Shown here in pieces: positions 35,697 to 42,964 of a stretch of DNA of 64,000 nt. This stretch comes from Hymenobacter swuensis DY53. Its GTDB lineage: Bacteria > Bacteroidota > Bacteroidia > Cytophagales > Hymenobacteraceae. Below the pieces are notes generated by a model. It saw only the letters and a list, made by a program, of their open reading frames with translations, ran no database searches and was not told the origin of the DNA. The translations under genes and the position numbers were made by a program. The stretch's first letter is position 1. Each line of letters begins with the position of its first letter. The stretch covers positions 4,796,501 to 4,860,500 of the forward strand of contig NZ_CP007145.1 of NCBI RefSeq assembly GCF_000576555.1, read 5' to 3'.

Positions 35697-36668
35697 GTGG
35701 ACCTTTCCTTCTTTAGCCAGTACCTTGCTACCGGCCTCGCCGGCATTTCCTACGGCGAGCAGCCTGCCAACCTGTATGAACCCATCCGCTACATTATGGG
35801 GCTGGGCGGCAAGCGCATCCGACCCCTTCTTACTCTGCTCGGTGCCCACCTGTTCACCGACGACCTCGCGCCCGTAGTGAAGCCCGCGCTGGCCACTGAG
35901 GTCTTCCACAACTTCACCCTGCTTCACGATGACCTGATGGACCAAGCTCCTTTGCGCCGGGGCCAAGCCACCGTGCATGAGAAGTGGAACCCCAACGTGG
36001 CCATCCTGAGCGGCGACGTGATGCTGGTGCGGGCCTACGAGCTGTTCCTGGACGTGCCCCCGCACCTGCTGGCCCATGTGCTGCGCCGCTTCTCGCAGAC
36101 CGCCGCCGAGGTGTGCGAAGGCCAGCAGTGGGACATGGATTTTGAAACCGAAACCGAGGTCAGCATTGCGCAGTACCTGGATATGATCCGGCTGAAGACG
36201 GCCGTGCTGCTGGGCTTTGCGCTGGAGTTGGGCGCCCTGCTGGGCGGTGCTTCCCTAGCCGATGCCGACCACCTGCGCCAGTTCGGGGTGGGCATCGGGC
36301 TGGCCTTCCAGCTGCGCGACGACCTGCTGGACGTGTATGGCGACGCGGCCACCTTTGGCAAGCGGGTAGGGGGCGACATCGTGAGCGACAAGAAAACCTA
36401 CCTGCTGCTCACCGCTCAGGCCCAGGCTGGCGCTGCCCAGCGCGCTACGCTTGCCCGCCACATCGGCCAGCCCGTGCTGGATGCCGAAGCCAAGGTGCAG
36501 GCAGTGCGCGCCATCTACGACGAGCTCGAAATTCGCCCCCAGACGGAAGCTCTCATCAACGACTACTTCTTGGATGCCTTGCAGCACTTAGAGCGCGTGA
36601 CGGCCCCCGAAATGCGCAAGCAGCCCCTGCACCAACTGGCCCTGCAGCTGCTGGAACGCGAACAGTAG
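35697..36668 (+). CDS. Polyprenyl diphosphate synthase (isoprenyl transferase, trans type)
   Basis: 323 residues from GTG 35697 (reads VDLSFFSQYLATGL); the open frame upstream to 35580 is not family-like, and a TACCTTGC promoter-like box lies at 35663. It extends allylic diphosphates with isopentenyl diphosphate. Visible features are GGKRIRPLL, the first Asp-rich motif LLHDDLMDQAPLRRG and the second LRDDLLDVYGD. Small or medium residues in front of the first motif suggest a medium-to-long product, for quinone or carotenoid synthesis. The product length cannot be read safely. Confidence 0.93.
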   Translation: MDLSFFSQYLATGLAGISYGEQPANLYEPIRYIMGLGGKRIRPLLTLLGAHLFTDDLAPVVKPALATEVFHNFTLLHDDLMDQAPLRRGQATVHEKWNPNVAILSGDVMLVRAYELFLDVPPHLLAHVLRRFSQTAAEVCEGQQWDMDFETETEVSIAQYLDMIRLKTAVLLGFALELGALLGGASLADADHLRQFGVGIGLAFQLRDDLLDVYGDAATFGKRVGGDIVSDKKTYLLLTAQAQAGAAQRATLARHIGQPVLDAEAKVQAVRAIYDELEIRPQTEALINDYFLDALQHLERVTAPEMRKQPLHQLALQLLEREQ

Positions 36669-36709
36669 CGCGCGTGTCATTCCGACGCAGGAAGAATGAC
36701 ACGCGCGCT
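36667..36709. repeat. Perfect 16-bp hairpin after the polyprenyl synthase gene
   Basis: AGCGCGCGTGTCATTC (36667-36682) pairs exactly with 36694-36709 around an 11-base loop. It contains GTCATTC and GAATGAC, like the ends of the REPIN-like repeats, and overlaps the stop codon. It may be a miniature member of that family or a terminator stem without a T-run. Confidence 0.7.
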
Positions 36710-36765
36710 GTCCTGAATGATTATCGGACGGCTATTTTTCTCTCTCCTCTACATCTTCTTTTCTC

Positions 36766-37404
36766 ATGGAATTAACTCCCACGCTGGTGCTGACGGTACT
36801 TACCGCCGGCATCTCCCTATACGCTTGGTCGAAACCCGAGCTGCTGGATAGCTGGATTCTGGACCCCTACCGCGTGAAGCGCAGCAACGACTGGTACCGC
36901 TTCATCACCTCGGGCTTTTTGCACGCCGATTTCGGGCACCTGCTGTTCAATATGATTGCCTTCTTCTCCTTTGGGCAGACGGTGGAGTATATCTTTCTGC
37001 AGCTGTTCGGGCCCACCAACGGGGTGTTGTTTTTCCTGTTGCTGTATCTGGGTGGCATTGTGGTGTCGGACATTCCCACCTACCTGCGCCACCGCGACGA
37101 CCCCAACTACCGCAGCCTCGGGGCTTCGGGTGGAGTGGCCTCAGTTATCTTTTCAGCCATCCTGTTTAACCCCATGGGTGGCATCCGCATCTTCCCCATT
37201 CCGGTTGACATTCCCAGCTTCATCTTCGGCTTCCTGTACCTGGCTTACTCCTACTACATGGGCCGCCGTCGGGGCGACAACATCAACCACGATGCGCACT
37301 TCTACGGAGCGCTGTATGGTATCATCCTGACATTCATTCTGTTACCGAGAGTTGGTGGCTTCTTCTGGGACCAAATCCGCAATTCTGGAATGTTAAATAT
37401 TTGA
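36766..37404 (+). CDS. Rhomboid family intramembrane serine protease
   Basis: 212 residues with six predicted membrane helices. The catalytic serine is S121 in LGASGG, and the catalytic histidine is probably H178 in NHDAHFYGALYG. The conserved HxxxHxxxN-type segment of helix 2 is FLHADFGHLLFN (H53, H58, N62). It cleaves membrane-anchored proteins within the bilayer; the substrate is unknown. The stop is followed by AT-rich intergenic sequence. Confidence 0.93.
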   Translation: MELTPTLVLTVLTAGISLYAWSKPELLDSWILDPYRVKRSNDWYRFITSGFLHADFGHLLFNMIAFFSFGQTVEYIFLQLFGPTNGVLFFLLLYLGGIVVSDIPTYLRHRDDPNYRSLGASGGVASVIFSAILFNPMGGIRIFPIPVDIPSFIFGFLYLAYSYYMGRRRGDNINHDAHFYGALYGIILTFILLPRVGGFFWDQIRNSGMLNI

Positions 37405-37506
37405 TTTTCAATGCATTGTGATTTAGATAGGTTGAGCCATATATCTATTTCGTAGCGGGAGCGTAAACGCAGGCAGAATACTCTCCAACCAATCACCTCC
37501 CTGCAC

Positions 37507-37785
37507 ATGAATAAGCTCATCTTCCTCACCAACCGCATTCCGGCTTTTGCGCTGTTGCTCTCAGTTCTTACGCTGCCTTTGCTGACGGCCTGCGGCAGTG
37601 GCCGCCGCTCGGATGGTTCTCTTACCATTGCCGGTGTTTTCTACCTCATTCTCGCTGTTGCTGCCTTCCTGAGTCTGATCAAGCAGGATTGGTCTATTGG
37701 CAAGAAAATCGTCTGGGGTCTGATCATTTGGTTCTTCCCCTTCGGTGGTTCTATTATTTACTTCCTGTTTTCCGGACGTAAGTAA
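37507..37785 (+). CDS. Small membrane protein with PLDc_N domain
   Basis: 92 residues. An N-terminal signal-like helix ends in a lipobox-like LLTAC (C29). Two further hydrophobic segments follow; the last reads WGLIIWFFPFGGSIIYFLF, the signature of the phospholipase-D N-terminal (PLDc_N) transmembrane domain found alone in many small proteins. The function is unknown. Terminator directly after. Confidence 0.8.
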   Translation: MNKLIFLTNRIPAFALLLSVLTLPLLTACGSGRRSDGSLTIAGVFYLILAVAAFLSLIKQDWSIGKKIVWGLIIWFFPFGGSIIYFLFSGRK

Positions 37786-37803
37786 CCAATCCGATCCAAG
37801 TGC

Positions 37804-37841
37804 AAAAAAGCCCCGGTACCAATATGGTGCCGGGGCTTTTT
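37804..37841. terminator. Bidirectional intrinsic terminator
   Basis: The stem AAAAAGCCCCGGTACC/GGTGCCGGGGCTTTTT has one mismatch and lies between convergent genes. Confidence 0.9.
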
Positions 37842-37861
37842 CGTAGATAGTAGAGAAGTCC

Positions 37862-38479
37862 CTACTTACCGATGAGTCGTTGTTTTTCCCAGCGGGCAAT
37901 CTGCCGGATGATTTCCCCGCTGTTGCTGATGGCCGTGGCCTGCCAGTAGTCGCCCTGGTTGCGCATGCTCACTTCCAGCACCAGCGTCGTATCGTAGCGG
38001 GGCTGCGTGAGTTCTAGGCCTACGAAAGCCTGCTCGCCCTCCTTGCGGGTGTACTTAATGCCCTTGAACCGGCTGCCTTCGCCCACTACTTTCCCGGCCA
38101 GACCCAGCACCGAAACGTTCAACGGTCCAGCCGAACCAGCCTCAGCAGCTGCCTGCGCCGAGCCGGTTTCCACGTAGCGTTTCACCTGAGCCCGCGCCGT
38201 GCGGGCCAGCTGTGGCTTGAACAGCTGTAGGGCTCCCGTCATGGCCAGTCCGCCCGGGTTCAGGCCACCCAGGGCCGCGCCCTGCTCCGCCACCTGATCC
38301 ACCAGGTTGCCGGTGACGCTACCAATATCCACGTACCGCTCGAAGGTGTCCACGTCGTGGTCGGTCATGGCTTTGTAGGCCTGCATCAGGGAATACTCGG
38401 GGCCAGTCCGGAGCTGCCGATAGTAGAGGTAGCCGCCTGCGGCCAGGGCCAGCAGCACTAGCAGAATCGTCTTTTTCAT
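37862..38479 (-). CDS. DUF2939-like membrane-anchored protein
   Basis: 205 residues from the ATG ending at 38479 (MKKTILLVLLALAAGGYLYY). One N-terminal membrane anchor is followed by PEYSLMQAYKAMTDHDVDTFERYVDIGSVTGNL, which matches the DUF2939 pattern (a helix of the type YxLxQAxxAxxxxDxxxxxxYVD). The rest is a small alpha/beta soluble domain, probably periplasmic. The function is unknown. It is divergent from the GDPD gene. Confidence 0.75.
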   Translation of the reverse strand: MKKTILLVLLALAAGGYLYYRQLRTGPEYSLMQAYKAMTDHDVDTFERYVDIGSVTGNLVDQVAEQGAALGGLNPGGLAMTGALQLFKPQLARTARAQVKRYVETGSAQAAAEAGSAGPLNVSVLGLAGKVVGEGSRFKGIKYTRKEGEQAFVGLELTQPRYDTTLVLEVSMRNQGDYWQATAISNSGEIIRQIARWEKQRLIGK

Positions 38480-38610
38480 GGGGGGAGAGTTGGGAAATGA
38501 AAGGGGAATTAGGAGGTTGTTGCCAAGCCTGAATGCGTGGTTCCGCTGCATTCCGGCCCTCGGTTTCTGGTATGGGTATCTGTACGAAGCCAACGGCCGT
38601 AGGGCTTAGC

Positions 38611-39453
38611 ATGCATACAATACTTCCCTATCCGCAAATACACGGGCACCGCGGCTGCCGCGGACTGCTCCCCGAAAATACCTTGCCGGCTTTCCGCCGG
38701 GCCGTTGAAATAGGGGTGGAAGTGATAGAACTGGACGTGGTCATTTCCGCCGATGAGCAGGTGGTCGTATCTCATGAGCCGTGGATGTCGGCCACTATCT
38801 GCCGCCAGCCCGATGGTCGTCCTATCCTGCCCGCTGAGCAGACCCGGCACAACCTCTACAGCCTGTCGTACGCTGATATCCGCGCGTATGATTGCGGCCT
38901 TACCCAACACCCCGGTTTCCCCTCGCAGCAGCCGCAACCCGCGGCCAAACCACTACTGCGGGAGGTAGTGTCGGAGCTGGATAAACTGGCTTGGACACTA
39001 GGCCGTCCGGCGGTGCGCTACAGTGTGGAAATCAAAAGCAGCCCTGCCTATGAGCCCGGCTTCCAACCGCCGCCGGCCCGGTTCCTGGAGCTCGTGTTAG
39101 CCGAACTTCAGACCACTGGAATTTTGGGCCGAACCACGCTGCTCTGCTTTGATACCCGGGTCCTCCGGCTGGCCTATGAGCAGCTGCCAGAGATGCCCCT
39201 GTGTTTGCTTGTAGAGGATACCCGCCCTCTGCATATGCACCTCGCTGAGCTAGGGTTTCAGCCCCACATCTACGGCCCGGATTTTCGTCTGTTGACTCCA
39301 GAACTGGCGGCCTCACTACGTACCCTGGGCATTGGCCTCGTGCCCTGGACCGTGAACGAGCCGGCTGATCTACGGCGCATGTTGCAGCTGCATCCTACCG
39401 GCATCACCACCGACTATCCGGACCGTTTGATGGCCCTTCGGTCAGCGGTATAA
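38611..39453 (+). CDS. Glycerophosphodiester phosphodiesterase
   Basis: 280 residues from ATG 38611; the longer frame from 38533 has no family resemblance before this point. It is a TIM-barrel enzyme hydrolysing glycerophosphodiesters to glycerol-3-phosphate and an alcohol. Visible motifs: HGHRGCRGLLPENT (catalytic H13-R14; E22-N23), ELDV (E40, D42), SHEP (H55) and VEIKS. No signal peptide is visible, so it is probably cytoplasmic. It borders the AT-rich island. Confidence 0.93.
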   Translation: MHTILPYPQIHGHRGCRGLLPENTLPAFRRAVEIGVEVIELDVVISADEQVVVSHEPWMSATICRQPDGRPILPAEQTRHNLYSLSYADIRAYDCGLTQHPGFPSQQPQPAAKPLLREVVSELDKLAWTLGRPAVRYSVEIKSSPAYEPGFQPPPARFLELVLAELQTTGILGRTTLLCFDTRVLRLAYEQLPEMPLCLLVEDTRPLHMHLAELGFQPHIYGPDFRLLTPELAASLRTLGIGLVPWTVNEPADLRRMLQLHPTGITTDYPDRLMALRSAV

Positions 39454-39742
39454 TAATGGCATAGTCGGATTGCAGATAGCACAAAACGTGTCTCGCAGGA
39501 GCTCTATCACTTCAGGAACTGACACAAACAATACAGGTGTAATATTAAATCTGTAACAGATTGGTGTATTACATCGAACAAATGAATGAGCGTTACAGGA
39601 TGGCAGTGTAATGAATTGTATAACGTTACAGAGATACATTTATTAACAGTGTATCAGTGTTGTCTTTGTATCATCTGTTCTTGGTTACATGAAACAGATT
39701 GTACATATTTACATAAGTTCAGATTATTACACGTTTCCCCCT
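39454..39742. promoter_or_regulatory. AT-rich region with GTTACA/TGTAAC motif cluster
   Basis: It is much poorer in G+C than the rest of the window. GTTACA/TGTAAC cores lie at 39552, 39592, 39625 and 39684, with variants GTGTAATA (39537) and GTGTATTACA (39564). They precede the HTH gene and continue inside it. Likely operator or iteron-like sites for a DNA-binding protein. Confidence 0.55.
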
Positions 39743-40141
39743 ATGTCACATCAAGGTGAAATACTGCAGGAAGTCATCAAAAACAGCGGAATTTCCATTA
39801 CGCGTATCGTGGACGAATTGGGTATTACACGTCCCACCATATACCGTAAGTTCAAGGATGAAACACTTGATTACAACTTCGTAAAGCGTATTGGGGAAAT
39901 AATCGGACACGACTTTTCGCAGGATTTTACATCATTGCATCAGGTGGTGTTGCCGTTTTCTGTTACACCAGTGTCACATGGTGTATCTGTAATGTCTGAC
40001 AAAGGTGTAACACATAAATCAACTGTTACACCGATGATTGAGTCGGATAGTCTAAAACAGCTAATGCAGCTTCAGCAGAAGTATATTGCCTTGCTAGAAG
40101 CCTATAATGAACTGTTGCTAAAAGTGTACGGACCTAAGTAA
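39743..40141 (+). CDS. Small helix-turn-helix DNA-binding protein in an AT-rich island
   Basis: 132 residues from ATG 39743 (MSHQGEILQEVIKNSG); an in-frame ATG at 39689 would add 18 residues. A helix-turn-helix lies at about residues 17-38 (SITRIVDELGITRPTIYRKF), followed by a helix and by YNFVKRIGEIIGHDF, as in XRE/Cro-type regulators. A flexible middle part (residues 70-97) repeats VTP/VTH. The C-terminus is a short coiled coil (SLKQLMQLQQKYIALLEAYNELL), probably for dimerisation. Codon use is strikingly AT-rich for this genome. Three exact copies of TGTTACACC lie inside the gene. It suggests a regulator of foreign origin or one under special DNA-level constraint. Confidence 0.85.
   Translation: MSHQGEILQEVIKNSGISITRIVDELGITRPTIYRKFKDETLDYNFVKRIGEIIGHDFSQDFTSLHQVVLPFSVTPVSHGVSVMSDKGVTHKSTVTPMIESDSLKQLMQLQQKYIALLEAYNELLLKVYGPK
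39961..40032. repeat. Three TGTTACACC 9-mers inside the HTH gene
   Basis: TGTTACACC occurs at 39961-39969 and 40024-40032, and inverted (GGTGTAACA) at 40004-40012. The codons used (GTT/GTA ACA) are rare choices here for Val-Thr, so the DNA motif itself may be selected. One more core lies downstream at 40242. Confidence 0.7.
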
Positions 40142-40147
40142 TAAATT

Positions 40148-40163
40148 TGTTCCACGTGAAACA
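40148..40163. promoter_or_regulatory. parS: parS-like centromere site (ParB binding)
   Basis: TGTTCCACGTGAAACA is a full match to the bacterial parS consensus TGTTnCACGTGAAACA. It lies 6 bases after the HTH gene stop codon and about 25 kb from the predicted oriC. parS sites usually cluster near the origin, so the location fits. parA and parB are not in the window. Confidence 0.88.
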
Positions 40164-40477
40164 TATCTGTCGCATACAAGTAGGTTGGCTTTGATACACC
40201 TGCTCATTGCCTGACGGATACCTAGTTCTCATCAGGCCACATGTTACAGGCGGACAAGTGCAGGGATAAGGTGGATTGACGGAATGAAGCAGGTGGCCAG
40301 TGTAAAGAGCGACAGTGGAAATCGTACGGGTTTCAAAAGCAGTGAAAGTGAGTAGTAGGTAGGTCTGTCAACAATGGTCTAGCTGGGTTGTGCTAGTAAT
40401 GCTGGTAGCGCTGGCAGTGGAGAACGGAGCCTTGTATAGGTGCCGGAGGTAGGTGGTTAGATGCGGGTAGCGGGCCG
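40164..40477. other. Intergenic stretch after parS
   Basis: No gene is supported. One more TGTTACA core lies at 40242-40248. Base composition returns gradually to that of the genome. No second parS is seen. Confidence 0.5.
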
Positions 40478-40485
40478 TATCTTTC
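40478..40485 (+). promoter_or_regulatory. -7 promoter box of the thioesterase gene
   Basis: TATCTTTC, one base off TAnnTTTG, lies 35 bases before the ATG. Confidence 0.5.
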
Positions 40486-40519
40486 GGCAGTCGTTTTACC
40501 TTCTTCGTTTCAGTCTTGC

Positions 40520-41083
40520 ATGTCTGCTGACCACCTGCCTGCTTACCGCCCGGTGTCTCATTCCCGGGTTACGCTTACCGAGTTGATGATTCCTTCCTAC
40601 GCCAACTTTGGGGGTAAGATCCACGGAGGAATTCTTCTCTCTCTCATGGACAAGGTAGCCTACGCGGCGGCCTCCAAACATGCCGGAACCTACTGCGTCA
40701 CGGTGAGTGTGGATGGGGTGAATTTCTTGCAGCCGGTAGAGGTAGGGGAGTTGGTTTCGTTACTGGCTTCGGTGAACTATGTGGGCCGAACGTCCCTCCT
40801 TGTCGGCATCAAGGTAATTGCCGAAGACGTGCGTAGCGGGTCGGTCAAACATACTAACACCTGCTACTTCACGATGGTCGCTAAGGATGATGAAGGCCGG
40901 CCCAGCCAGGTGCCCGGCTTGCTCCTGGAAACCCCTGATGATACCCGCCGCTTTCTGGAAGCCATCAAGCGCCGTGAGTTCAAGGAGCAGTACCGCCAGG
41001 AGTTTGATAATGCCCGCTCCATCCTGGCCCTGGAGGAGCAGCAGCACTTATTGGAAAAGGAGCGGTGCCAGTTGGGCTACTAG
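40520..41083 (+). CDS. Acyl-CoA thioesterase, hotdog fold (YciA/BACH type)
   Basis: 187 residues. One hotdog domain is visible: the catalytic-helix region NFGGKIHGGILLSLMDKVAYAAASKHAG, then CVTVSVDGVNFLQPVEVGELV and the strand HTNTCYFTMVAKDD. These are the typical features of acyl-CoA hydrolases that release CoA from medium- or long-chain acyl-CoA. A C-terminal helical extension (about residues 145-187) is charged. It is a single gene with its own promoter. Confidence 0.93.
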   Translation: MSADHLPAYRPVSHSRVTLTELMIPSYANFGGKIHGGILLSLMDKVAYAAASKHAGTYCVTVSVDGVNFLQPVEVGELVSLLASVNYVGRTSLLVGIKVIAEDVRSGSVKHTNTCYFTMVAKDDEGRPSQVPGLLLETPDDTRRFLEAIKRREFKEQYRQEFDNARSILALEEQQHLLEKERCQLGY

Positions 41084-41395
41084 TGTGGTGTTGGAGTCGC
41101 GGAGCCTCAATACAGACTTTTTAGTGAGAGTCCCTGTATATCGGGGAGTAAGCCAGACCCAGAGCTACAACCCGTTGTTCCTGCTGGCAGATTAGCCGGG
41201 TAGGGGGAGGGCATTTGACCCAGTCGCTACTGCGGCACCATCCGGTCGGGTTCCAATCCTTTCTCTTTAGCTACTCATAAGGACATCTCCCAGCGTAGCA
41301 GCGCAAGCTTGGGTAGTGGCATACCTGCCATAAAGAACCGGCCCCAGCTTTTGAGCCAGGGCCGGTAGTGCTTTCTAATAAGACGCGCTTTTCAC
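41084..41395. other. Intergenic region with a hairpin
   Basis: No gene is supported. ACCGGCCC (41337-41344) pairs with GGGCCGGT (41359-41366). On the - strand it is followed by TTCTTTA and may be a weak terminator for the recF-dciA unit. Confidence 0.5.
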
Positions 41396-41719
41396 CTATA
41401 GGAATACGACTTCCTTTATGATGTCCTCGCCGACTTCGGCGTTGAGGTTTTCCAGTACCCGAGTCTTGGCCATGAACAGTTCGTGCTTGAGCGGAGCGGA
41501 TGAAAGCCGTACAAACAGCTTGTTGTTGCTCACGTATACCTGCTGGGTTTTCATGGCCACGGCCTTACCCATTACCTTCTCCCAACTAGCCACTACTGTT
41601 ACCTCGTTGAGTTTGCCCTGGAGCCGATAAACGCGCAATAGTGCCTTAATACCATCCCTTAGTGGAACAATATCGGACTGGCGTGAATTTTCGGAGGAAT
41701 GTGGTTTTTTAAGCGCCAT
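41396..41719 (-). CDS. dciA: DciA/DUF721 family replicative helicase loader-like protein
   Basis: 107 residues from the ATG ending at 41719 (MALKKPHSSENSRQS); an in-frame start at 41755 would add 12 residues. The DUF721 core is visible: ALLRVYRLQGKLNEVTVVASWEKVMGKAVA, then a strand-rich half ending LFVRLSSAPLKHELFMAKTRVL. DciA is the ancestral loader or operator of the DnaB helicase in bacteria without DnaC/DnaI. It lies 64 bases downstream of recF on the same strand, a pairing also seen in other phyla (recF-DUF721-gyrB). It is probably cotranscribed with recF. Confidence 0.85.
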   Translation of the reverse strand: MALKKPHSSENSRQSDIVPLRDGIKALLRVYRLQGKLNEVTVVASWEKVMGKAVAMKTQQVYVSNNKLFVRLSSAPLKHELFMAKTRVLENLNAEVGEDIIKEVVFL

Positions 41720-41783
41720 TACAGTTATTAACGCGCGAGAAAACTCTTCTCGCACCGGGCTTCAAAGATACCACCCACCTTAC

Positions 41784-42896
41784 CTAAAGCGGCTGCACAC
41801 TTCCCAACTCTACCCGGAACCGGCGGATATCTTCGGAGAGGTCGGCCAGTACCCGGTCGGTGCGCTCCAGGTGAGTATCGGTCAGGAAAATCTGGCCGAA
41901 GGTATGATTGGCTACCAGCTGCATAAGGCGGGTGATGCGCTTCTCATCTAGTCGGTCGAAGATGTCATCGAGGAGCAGCAGCGGCTTTTGCTGCTTGTGC
42001 GCGGCCAGGATTTCAAACTGCGCCAGCTTGAGGGCAATGGCAAACGACTTCTGCTGCCCCTGCGAGCCATACCCTTTTACCGGTAGCTCATCCATAAGAA
42101 ACGTGAAGTCATCACGGTGGGGGCCGGTGGTAGTGCGTTGCAGCGTGAGGTCCTTGCGCTCATTCAGACGAAGCAGTTTCAGGAAGTCGGCTCCCGGCAG
42201 CTCACTCTTATAGGTAAGAGTCACGACCTCGCGGGCATCGGCTAGCTGCTCATAGTGACGCTGGAAGATGGGCTCGAATTCCGTGAGAAATTCTTGCCGC
42301 CGCTGCACTAGCTGCTCGCCCACGGGGGCCAGCTGCTCATCCAGCACTAATAGGTAGTCCCGGTCGTAACCGGCTTGGCGGTCAGCGGCCAGCTTGAGCA
42401 GGGAATTGCGCTGCTTCAGCAGGTGCGTGTACCGGATTAGCTGCTCCAGATACGTGTGGTCGAGTTGGGAGAGGAGGCTGTCGAAATACTTGCGCCGTTC
42501 CTCGCTGCCCTGCCGGATCAGGTCAGTATCGTAGGGCGAGATAAGCACCACCGGGTACCGCCCAATATGGTCCGATACCCGCTCGTAAGCCTGCTTGTCG
42601 TGGGTTACGGTTTTCTTCTGGCCCTGACGTAGACTGCACTGAATGGTTTCAGGCTTTTCGTCGGGTGCGGGACGGAAGCGCCCCCGCACCACAAACAGCT
42701 CTTCGCCCTGCTTAATACTCTGGGCGTCGGAAACCGTAAAGGCACTCTTAGTGAGGGAGAGGTAGTGGATTGCGTCGAGCAGATTCGTCTTGCCGCTGCC
42801 GTTGTCACCCACAAAGCAGTTGATGTGGGCGGAGAAGCTCAGATTGGCTTCTTCGTAGTTTTTGAAGAACAGCAGATGGAGGCTTTCGAGGTTCAT
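41784..42896 (-). CDS. recF: DNA replication and repair protein RecF
   Basis: 370 residues from the ATG ending at 42896 (MNLESLHLLFFKNYEEANL); the longer frame to 42953 overlaps the pdhA promoter. It is an SMC-like ATPase that helps load RecA at gapped DNA with RecO and RecR. Walker A is GDNGSGKTN (30-38), the signature motif is YGSQGQQKSFAIALKLAQ, and Walker B is LLLLDDIFDRLD. It stands with dciA in a likely two-gene operon. In many bacteria recF lies next to dnaA-dnaN at the origin; here it is 26 kb from oriC. Confidence 0.96.
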   Translation of the reverse strand: MNLESLHLLFFKNYEEANLSFSAHINCFVGDNGSGKTNLLDAIHYLSLTKSAFTVSDAQSIKQGEELFVVRGRFRPAPDEKPETIQCSLRQGQKKTVTHDKQAYERVSDHIGRYPVVLISPYDTDLIRQGSEERRKYFDSLLSQLDHTYLEQLIRYTHLLKQRNSLLKLAADRQAGYDRDYLLVLDEQLAPVGEQLVQRRQEFLTEFEPIFQRHYEQLADAREVVTLTYKSELPGADFLKLLRLNERKDLTLQRTTTGPHRDDFTFLMDELPVKGYGSQGQQKSFAIALKLAQFEILAAHKQQKPLLLLDDIFDRLDEKRITRLMQLVANHTFGQIFLTDTHLERTDRVLADLSEDIRRFRVELGSVQPL

Positions 42897-42927
42897 GCTT
42901 AAGGTTCGGAATTGCAATCCTTTTACG

Positions 42928-42935
42928 TACTTTCG
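42928..42935 (+). promoter_or_regulatory. -7 promoter box of pdhA
   Basis: TACTTTCG, one base off TAnnTTTG, lies 30 bases before the pdhA ATG, in the short region divergent from recF. Confidence 0.55.
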
Positions 42936-42964
42936 CATCCCAAACGCGAACAACCGAAAGCAAG

